A DNA stretch of 64,000 bases from Guillardia theta CCMP2712 (lineage: Eukaryota > Cryptophyceae > Pyrenomonadales > Geminigeraceae), in assembly GCF_000315625.1 (NCBI RefSeq), contig NW_005434651.1, positions 145,115-209,114 on the forward strand. Direction: 5' to 3'. A program made the translations under genes and the position numbers. Below, in pieces: positions 56,774-64,000 of this stretch. The notes beneath the pieces are model-generated. The model made no database searches. It saw only the letters and a program-made list of their open reading frames with translations, and was not told the origin of the DNA. Every line of letters starts with the position of its first letter. The stretch's first letter is position 1.

Positions 56774-57739
56774 TCAACGGCTCACCATGACTTCCTCTGC
56801 ATCCTCTGCGTCCGGCATCCTGGGGAGAGGAGGAGCAGAAGCGTTTGAAGTGTAGACGGTGCTGCTGGAGGTGTTGTACGGCAGCGCGGTGGGGATCCTC
56901 AAGTCGGCGTTGGCCGGGGGAGGAGCGTGGTAGGGGTAAGGACGGAACTCATAGGGTAGACGAAGGTGGTCGGCGGCTGAGTACCTTGAGGGAGCGGTCA
57001 GATAAAGCAGGGAGAGCAGGGAGAACCATTTCATGACGATGCCCGCGGTGAACGCAAAGGCCAGGACGAAGCCGATAGGGTTTGAGTTCGAAGCCTGACA
57101 GCACAAGGTATGAGAGAGTTGCTGCGATCCGAGACTCTGACACGTCACCATGAGGACAGATGCCGCCACGACGTCTGCGAGCAGGCACAAGCAGTACATC
57201 TGCCACATGTACACCCCGACACAGCAATCGAAGCTGGTCAACACCGAATGTCGGTAAGAGTTGAAGTTCAAACTGTAGTCAGCTCGAAAGCCCATCCCGA
57301 GGCCCCACTCCATCCCGGACTGCACCAAGATCAGCACAGTGACGATGAACTCGTCGGTGCTGTCAGCCTTGCAGGCGTAAGGGAAGGCAGACATGAGACT
57401 GAGCAGGAGGCAGGCTAGCTGGATCAGAATGTCGCATGCTTGCTGTGCAGGCCGAGTGTTTCGGATCGTGCTCCTGGGTTTCAACATGAGGTAAACGCAG
57501 TAGAGCAACTCCAAGAGCTTGAGGCCCCGCACGACGGCGAAGATGGAGACACAGGCGCATAAAATTCCGGTGTCTCCACCGTTGGAGGACTGATACGTGT
57601 TGAAGCCGTACATGAAGGAAGTGCAGGTGGCCGACACGCCCGAGCATGCTGAAGGGCTCGAGTAGGTGTTCCCATCTGTAGGACAGTACCACTTGCCCGA
57701 GGGGCAGCCACTTGCTGTTAGATAAGACCTGTCAACAAG
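56774..57739 (-). CDS. Multi-pass membrane protein with Cys-rich ectodomain (5' exon not found)
   Basis: The last exon begins after an acceptor near 57739 (SYLTASGCPSGKWYCP) and runs to TGA 56774, about 320 residues. A Cys-rich start (CPSGKWYCPTDG, SACSG, CTSF) suggests an extracytoplasmic loop with disulfides. Then hydrophobic helices: GILCACVSIFAVV, LLELLYCVYLML, ACDILIQLACLLLSLMSAF, IVTVLILVQSGM, VYMWQMYCLCLLADVVAASVL and NPIGFVLAFAFTAGIV, for five to six passes. The tail is Pro/Tyr-rich and cytoplasmic-looking. No family recognised; a transporter or receptor cannot be asserted. The reading frame upstream of the acceptor is probably intron. Confidence 0.6.
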   Translation of the reverse strand, partial: LVDRSYLTASGCPSGKWYCPTDGNTYSSPSACSGVSATCTSFMYGFNTYQSSNGGDTGILCACVSIFAVVRGLKLLELLYCVYLMLKPRSTIRNTRPAQQACDILIQLACLLLSLMSAFPYACKADSTDEFIVTVLILVQSGMEWGLGMGFRADYSLNFNSYRHSVLTSFDCCVGVYMWQMYCLCLLADVVAASVLMVTCQSLGSQQLSHTLCCQASNSNPIGFVLAFAFTAGIVMKWFSLLSLLYLTAPSRYSAADHLRLPYEFRPYPYHAPPPANADLRIPTALPYNTSSSTVYTSNASAPPLPRMPDAEDAEEVMVSR

Positions 57740-59103
57740 CGTCAAACATTGAAATGTTTTTGGATGATACATCAAATGTTGTGCATGCCTGGCAAAGCGT
57801 ATCATGATTATATGCCATAAAGTACTTGGTTGTACATCATGCAATTTCATAACAAGTCATCACTAATCGAATGATGTCAAATCATGTCATATCGTATCAT
57901 ATCCAAGCCAATTTCATGATATCTGCCCAACAAGGTGTAGCTGGAGAAATAATTGCCTCACATTTCGCAGGTTGACTTGTGAGAGCCTTTCAACTCAATC
58001 ACAACCTGTCTTTGATGTAATTCTTGGTAGTGAATGAAGATACTCGCTCCTGCTACCCGCCTTTTGCTTCAAAGCATCGCTTCTGATTAGCATCCACCTT
58101 CTCAAAGCCTGAGAATTAGAACTGTGTGAAAGATTAGCGGCATGGTCAACGTGAGGTTAGATCATGAGGGAAAATGATTTTTAACTGACGATGAGGAGAA
58201 AACGAATCTTTGTGTTTGTATGAATGCTTCACCCGTGATGCACTCCAATCTTTTCTCCTTTGTTTCCAGTCATTACCTGCACTCCCCTCTTCTATTCCCC
58301 GCTTATATTTCTCTCTCTTGGTCCTCTACCAAGTTGTTTGTCTTCTTTCTTTTCCCTGCTCTCTCTCTTCGCTTTGCTGTTTAGGCACAATCCTCGTCTG
58401 ATCCCCTCTTGCCTACCCTGCTACCTTTAGTACCATACCCAATGCTTCTTCCCCACTACCTCCTACTTGGGCGAATGATAGAGGAGAATCATCAATGACA
58501 GTGTAGAGAAAACAGGCAATAGGATAGAGTAGGAATACAGATTCCTCCGTTGTTTCCTGCTTCTGATCTCGAGTTGAAATAGGAGAGGGAGGAGGTGACA
58601 AAGGGAGGTGCTGGAGGGAGGGGAGGAGACAGGAAGGAAGAGAAGAGTTGAGGGAAGCAGGGGGCATCTCTTGTGTTGCAGTCATCCCTATCTTGTCATG
58701 AGCGCTCTTCTCCTTCATTTCTGCTTCCACCCGCACAGTTCTGCTCCACTCGCATCCCTCCGCCTCTCCTGCCCCCTGTCTCCTTCTTCTCGAGGCCATG
58801 CTCCCTTGCAGCTGGGAATGGATATCCAGGGGCCTGAAATTTGTGGCAGGGTCCCTCCTTTAGGTGGAACCTTGCAGCTTTTTACCTTAGCATCAATTAG
58901 AGAAACGTCGGACATCAGTGGGTAGGGATGTATACGGGCCACCGATAGTGACATGAACAATTCAACTCGATCCGGCAAAAATCTTTTGAAACTGTTTAAA
59001 GGATAATTGCATAGATAAAAGCAGGACTGAGTCACGGACACTGGCAAGTCGTTCCGAGGCTTCTCAATGGTACGGTCCTGTCGGACGGTGTCATCAGGCA
59101 GCT
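57740..59103. other. Region with missing 5' exon and 3' flank
   Basis: Must contain the first exon(s) and promoter of the membrane protein (ATCATATC-rich 57850-57900) and the 3' flank of the HECT gene. Overlapping frames at 58413-58925 on both strands and at 58715-59110 lack splice or domain support. Confidence 0.4.
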
Positions 59104-62100
59104 TCAACATGTGAACAGGGCTGATCTGTTCTCTTCTAGCATCTCCTGTGAAGTTCGAGCCTCAGATGTGAAGAAACTCAGTCACTGGGTTTATCCTACC
59201 GGAGGCAGGAGGTCCATCAGCGCTTTTCTCACAGCATCCTTGTTAGAGAACATGGGCATGAGCCTAGAGAAAGAATGAATGGAGGGATGACGCAGACGGA
59301 GCCGAGGCCAAGATAGAGGTAAACTTACAGCTCACAGTAGGTAGCGTTGCGCCCAAGGTTGTTCCCGAAGATCTGACAAGCGATGTAGAAGGGAGGAGTG
59401 AGCAGCTGAGAAAGAGGATCATCCACGAGAAGAGCAGGCGACAGCAAGAGACAAGACCTTACGGCCATAAAAACTTCTGCACTTCTTACGCTTTACCCAT
59501 GGTGCAGAATCGAAGATTTCATAGTTGCAAGATCTCGTCCTCCAGTCCAACTGTGAGAGGTCATTGCCTGAGCAGCAGCTTGTCCGTCCCTGCAGCCCCA
59601 TGGCAAAGAGTTTCTGCGGCAGCTCTGCTTCGAAAGCCTTTCTCGCGCTCTCGTAGTGTTGTTTGTCGATGTAGCCTAGCCACGTGAGTGACAAGTCTGT
59701 AGCTGAGAGACAACAAGCTCCCACCTAGAGTCCAGCTCAACATAAACCTTCTTGCGCGCGCGTTCAACGAGTTCAGAAGCCTCCAGAACCATTCCATGAT
59801 CTGCAAGAGGTTCAGCCAACCGAAGAGGAGAGGGAACGAGAGTATGCGGGAAGCTGATGCAAGAAGAGGGAGGGGGGAGCAATCAAACAGATTCAAGGAA
59901 GGGATGGGAGGACTGGAAGACGTGAGCAACACGCATCGTCGAGGAGAAAGAGCAGAAGGATGAGCTAGTGATCTCCCACTGGTTCGCTGTCGGAGAAGAC
60001 GAAGTAATGGGTTGAAGATCGGAGTGAGTCAATATCGATGACAGGGAAGCCTTGAACGACTTGCTGAATCTGTCGGAGCCATGTCATGAGCAAGAAAGAG
60101 CATATCAAGTCGAATTACACCTCTAGGCCGCTCAAGGCTGATAGAGTACCAGAAGGTATGATGTCAAAGACAGCATCAGCGACTGAAGACTCGAAGGAGG
60201 TATGGGAGGGAAGAGAGGATTCTTGATCGAAGGATGAATTTTCTCTGCAGCTTGGTGACAACTCTGCAACCTCGTTGCTGTCGGCGACGTTGTCTTCCCC
60301 CAACGATACTGTTCTCTTAACCTCTCCAGCTAGGAGTTTGCACAATTTGATGTCCAGACGGATTCCCAAAGGTATCTGGTTGATGATGGAAAATCCGATC
60401 AATTTACCAAGGATACAAGCGGTGTCATTCTGCAGCAAGAGATCAACAGGGTTAAACGTGGGGCTCCAGGCTTACAGTCCCAGCTGTGGGGGTGTCTTGG
60501 TTAGATGAAGCTGTTTCATCGCCTGCTGAATCTTTATCCTCCACATCTCATCATGCTTGCACATACCAGCAAGAGATTGTGCTATCCAAGAGGCCCCATC
60601 CAACCTCTCCCAGCATCTGCTTTCTTCGGAACCTGAAACACTTGGTCACAAGACACAGCAGGCAACCAGATCGATGCCCGAACTACCGTGGCCCTGACTC
60701 TCACAGCGAGGAGGAGCCTCTTCCGTATTGCTAGAAACCAGCACGAAGCTATTCTGTTCCTCTGCACTTTGTGATCCTCGTGGCGCTTGACACGCGCATG
60801 ACGGGCGACACGAAAGCGCTCCCGTAGCCACAGTGGTTGCAATGTCGATGTTCCCCGGAACAGCGAAATGCAAGGATTGGCATTCCAAGATCTGATCGGC
60901 AGCTCTTGCAGGTCTCATCCTGTCCACAAACAGCTCCATTTTGGGGCAAAAGAGATGCTTGTAACGCGCCATGTTCTGCTCTCGAACCCATTCCAGTCGT
61001 GCTCTCAAGCTCCATCTCTGATCATGGGGCGTCAAGATGCTAGAAAAGGGAACAAGGGGACTCACATCAGCGGGAAAGGCATAACACATGATGGAGAAGA
61101 CAAGATCATGATCCCCTGCCACTGCTGATGCCGTGCTATCCTGAATAAAAAATCTCGTCAACCTCCGAGCAAAGGATTACAGTTTTGGTTTGTAAATACC
61201 TTGCCCAGACGATCATGACTTGCCATTGCAAAGGCGAAGGCGACATCTGTACAATGGTCGGAATTGATGGTGAAGTCTTAGCATCTCACCTTGCAACCAT
61301 GGCAACGTAGGCATCTTCCTGCTGTTCTAATGCTCCGGCATCTGCTACTTTCGGACTGTCATATCTATCTTACTTTATCATCCTCGATCTGTCCCAACGA
61401 CCTTGTATCCTTTATCGTTCTTCCTTCCATAACTTCCTCCCATGCCCTCTCTGGCCTCCCTTCCTCCCTGCCTGCCTTCCCGCTCCCTCCCAGCCCATTA
61501 TGGAGATTGAAGAGCTTGATCTTTTAGTTAATGAATTTCACAAGAACTCACCTCAGCGTACGCATAACCCACTGGAAAAGGCAGCAACAAATACCTACAG
61601 ACAAGACTATGAAGGCTACAACAACCTTGGACGGGGTGAGTTTGGAGGAGGAACAAGGTCGACAACTCGCACCCTTAAGAGTCTCTGCTACTTTGCTCCG
61701 GTGAGCCCTTTCAGTCATTGAATACTTCAAGTGAAGGTAGGTAGGCAGGAGGAGAAGGCACTGCGGCAGGCAGTAAGGAGGAGAAGGCAGCAGGCAGTAA
61801 GGAGGAGAAGGCAGCAGGCAGTAAGGAGGAGAAGGCAGCAGCCAGCAAGCAGGAGAAGGCAGCAGGCAACAAGGACTCGCTGGTATCATTTCATTCAGCT
61901 GCAAAAACTCGGGGTGACATTCAGTTCATTCGCACAGAGCCAACATTCGACTCTCAGCGTTCACGTGACATCCATTCGGAAACCGACGGTCTTTGTTTCG
62001 AACCCCAGGCGAGATGCTAAAGATTGTGACCGAAAAGAAGGCGAAAGGAATGGAGAGTTTGCTGTCGATTCCTTCGTCCCATCATGATTTCCCACGCCGT

Positions 62101-62436
62101 CATACATCTCTGCAAGCTTGGTATCTACTTCAACGTGGCTGAGCAGCCTGCTGCATGGACAAATATTAGGCACACAGAAGCATAACCAAGAAACAGACAA
62201 ACCTCCTTCTCCTGCTCTGTAATTCCTGAAACAATCTTAATATGAACAATTAATTTCTTGGTACAATGAATCACCTTTTGCCTCAGCTCCGATTCCTCGC
62301 GCTTTTTCCTCTCTAGCAAGACTTGCTGTAGCCTCCTTTCCTCCTCTTTCCTCCGCCGCCGCTCTACCGCATGAAGTCTGATAAGATCTTGTGTGCGAAT
62401 AACTTCTTTCACTCTTTCTGAGACTTTGTCGTTCAT
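59104..62436 (-). CDS. HECT-domain E3 ubiquitin ligase
   Basis: Many-exon gene. It begins at ATG 62436 (MNDKVSERVKEVIRTQDLIR), a Lys/Arg/Glu-rich helix with a HAVERRRRKEEERR run like the N-termini of UBE3B/UBE3C ligases. Upstream-middle exons include LEQQEDAYVAMVAR, DVAFAFAMASHDRLGK and LEWVREQNMARYKHLF. The HECT N-lobe is marked by TACILGKLIGFSIINQIPLG near 60400. Next come IDIDSLRSSTHYFVF near 60020 and IMEWFWRLLNSLNARARRF near 59795, in canonical order. The C-lobe ends RNATYCELLMPMFSNKDAV, where the Cys at 59334-59336 would be the thioester-forming residue. Stop TGA 59104. The ligase transfers ubiquitin from E2 via that Cys to substrates. Exon boundaries between 60500 and 62100 are incomplete, and C-lobe similarity is divergent. 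Confidence 0.65.
61745..61872. repeat. 24-bp minisatellite, about five copies
   Basis: Unit close to GGCAGTAAGGAGGAGAAGGCAGCA, in a non-coding stretch of the HECT gene, probably an intron. Confidence 0.85.
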
Positions 62437-62755
62437 GATGAAGCTTGTGGCTGAGGAGATGCGCGGCCTGAAGTTGAGACTGGACGAAAACGCCTTGTTT
62501 TCGGAGGATTGCCACGAGTGCGAGCTCCTCTTCGCTCCCCTCGAGGCTGTTTTCCTCTGCGAATGCTGCTTGGATTCAGAACAGGAAAAGGAGCACAGGG
62601 AGCTTTACCTCGCCCATCTCGTCGGACGAACTCATCGAGCTCAACCTGACAAAGGAGTGACATTCTGCCGAGTTGCAAAGCTCGCAATTACAACTGAGGC
62701 GAGCTATAGGCTTTGCTGAATCGAAGACCTTCGAGCGGCGTCCTTCTCAAGTAAG
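62435..62755 (+). CDS. Weak divergent gene candidate
   Basis: On the plus strand, SSDELIELNLTKE joins in phase across GTGACA ... ACTGAG to RAIGFAESKTFERRPSQ, followed by a good donor (CAA|GTAAGG), suggesting real exons. Their upstream connection is unclear. One frame starts at ATG 62435, overlapping the minus-strand start in the same CATG, and encodes CHECELLFAP and CECC pairs. A later segment near 63140 (CAVCGTDTNHHC) is also Cys/His-rich. One gene with zinc-binding exons is possible; I cannot phase it. Confidence 0.3.
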
Positions 62756-64000
62756 GAACATCAGAGATGGAGCGCATCCCTTCAAAGTAAACATCACGCT
62801 ACTTCAATGGTATTTCAGGCATGAACAATACCAGACATGCCATCAGGAACATAAACCGAAGATGCCGTCGAGCTTGATTCAGATTCATTCTGAGCATCGA
62901 GTTTACGCTAGTGGGAACACCCATGATTGTTCAAACCTTGGTTTCATTGCCCCCAGGATGCATGCTTCGGCTTGAGGAGCTGTTTTGCATGTAAGTTGTG
63001 ATGGCGTGCTAGTTTTGAGTGTACTTCATATGCTTGATGTTGTCGACCTGCTTGCTTTGTTCACCTTTGATCTTGTTTCTTCTATCATCGATGACAAGCT
63101 TCATTCCCCACACCTCTTCACTGGTTTGGCTCCTACATGTGCCGTCTGTGGCACTGATACCAACCACCACTGCCAGTGGCAAACTGCTCTCAAGAGGTCA
63201 GTACAAATAACACAAGGAATCTAATCAACTTCTATCATTTCTCAACGGAGAATCATTAACATTGCAGGGAACTAGATCATGGATTGCATCGTTGACGTTG
63301 GCAAGAAAGATTCTACCCTTTGTGGATGTTTTTGTACTTGTTCTTTGGTAGCATACACGAAATCTGAGCTAGAAACGCAGCTATGATCAAACTTGGTCGA
63401 GATAAATTCTCCCTCCCTTCCTGTCATCTCAATTCTTGCTCTCCTGTTGTATTGAAATCTCTTGATTGCTTTCCGACATTTCGGTCCTCAGTTCCAGCGG
63501 TCCCCCCACCCCCATTTTTCACCTATTGCAACCAATACCGGTCCTCTGCCCTTGAGTGGAACCACCCATCATAACCTCCCACCTCTCCAACGCACTTCCC
63601 CTGACTACCCTCTGTCAAAAGGAACCCCCTCGCTCAAATTTCACCCTACCCTTTCCCCGTGAGATCGTCTAGGATGTGGGTGGGGGTAGTACGGTCAGCC
63701 GGGGTCCGACGAGCAAGGGGGGTCGTCCTATCACCATTCGGGTTTACTACACCCATCGAGTCAGCCCAGCCCACCCCTACCGTACCCCCCCCAGTGACAG
63801 GGCGAGTAACTTCACGGAGGACCCTACCCCAGCACTTCCAAACTTTATCGGCCCAATTTGGCCCTACCCAGCCTGGCCCTAGAAGCAAACTACCCCTACC
63901 ACCCCATTTACAAGAGGAGGTACCCCAGGACTGATAGAAGGAATGTTAACTTAAATGGGGCCCGTGGGAGGTTGACTTCCGAATTAGCAGGTTCATTGGG
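62756..64000. other. 3' end of window: weak frames then TACCCC-rich island
   Basis: 63490-63950 is C-rich with ACCCC, CTACCC and CCCCACCCCC words, a fourth member of the island family seen at 2.0, 9.3 and 41.9 kb. No gene supported. Confidence 0.55.

Noticed and set aside
58715-59110. Minus-strand frame with LPVSVTQSCFYL, first taken as a HECT C-lobe
   Set aside because: Phase analysis joins the real HECT exons to a stop at 59104; this frame is downstream and out of phase.
61980-62010. Possible tRNA T-loop (GTTTCGAACCCC)
   Set aside because: Stem does not pair symmetrically and no other tRNA elements are nearby.

Overview
This is a protein-rich stretch of eukaryotic nuclear DNA. Almost every gene is broken by GT-AG (and some GC-AG) introns. 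Many introns are only 45-60 nt, while others are swollen by pyrimidine-rich simple repeats. Genes sit on both strands with very small gaps, and two proteins carry a signal peptide followed by an LRGG tetrapeptide, as seen in precursors of algae with complex plastids. I infer a microbial alga, most likely a cryptophyte of the Guillardia/Hanusia type. This rests on gene style only, since there is no rRNA or organelle marker.

Layout. 0-1.65 kb: 3' part of a coiled-coil nuclear protein (+). 2.5-7.1 kb: secreted beta-helix-like protein (+). 7.35-8.54 kb: small zinc-ribbon protein (-). 8.6-13.1 kb: gene-poor, with two islands of unusual composition and a duplicated small gene. 13.15-15.37 kb: PIH1-domain protein with a C-terminal zinc-binding extension (-), head-to-head with a secreted SPRY-like acidic protein (15.4-19.2 kb, +). 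That gene's coding end overlaps the end of a centrin-binding SFI1-type protein (19.2-23.2 kb, -). 23.4-28.06 kb: tail-anchored PDZ-C2-PH protein (+). 28.5-36.0 kb: one uninterrupted 2,492-codon reading frame (-) with LRR, Roc GTPase, two zinc fingers, COR, protein kinase and a CHAT/caspase-like peptidase. 36.9-39.4 kb: TRM5 tRNA methyltransferase (+). 40.0-41.3 kb: bHLH-PAS protein (-). 41.4-44.9 kb: gene-poor. 44.9-46.6 kb: eight-exon membrane protein (+). 47.0-53.4 kb: SNF2 chromatin remodeler (-), starting 38 bp after the stop of a secreted LRGG protein (53.4-55.6 kb, -). 56.8-57.7 kb: multi-pass membrane protein (-). 59.1-62.4 kb: HECT E3 ligase (-). 62.4-64 kb: weak candidates and a low-complexity island.

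How they fit together. Most genes are housekeeping or cytoskeletal: chromatin remodelling, tRNA modification, ubiquitination, centrin scaffolds, and R2TP/dynein-type co-chaperone. The outstanding item is the LRR-Roc-COR-kinase-CHAT protein. It joins a sensor, a GTPase switch, a kinase and a putative protease effector in one chain, behind an N-terminal membrane anchor and IQ motifs, which suggests a self-contained signalling or cell-death device.

Exon models were built by hand from splice consensus and reading-phase continuity. For the PIH1, SFI1-type, zinc-ribbon and eight-exon membrane-protein genes the summed exon lengths are exact multiples of three, so those models are the firmest.
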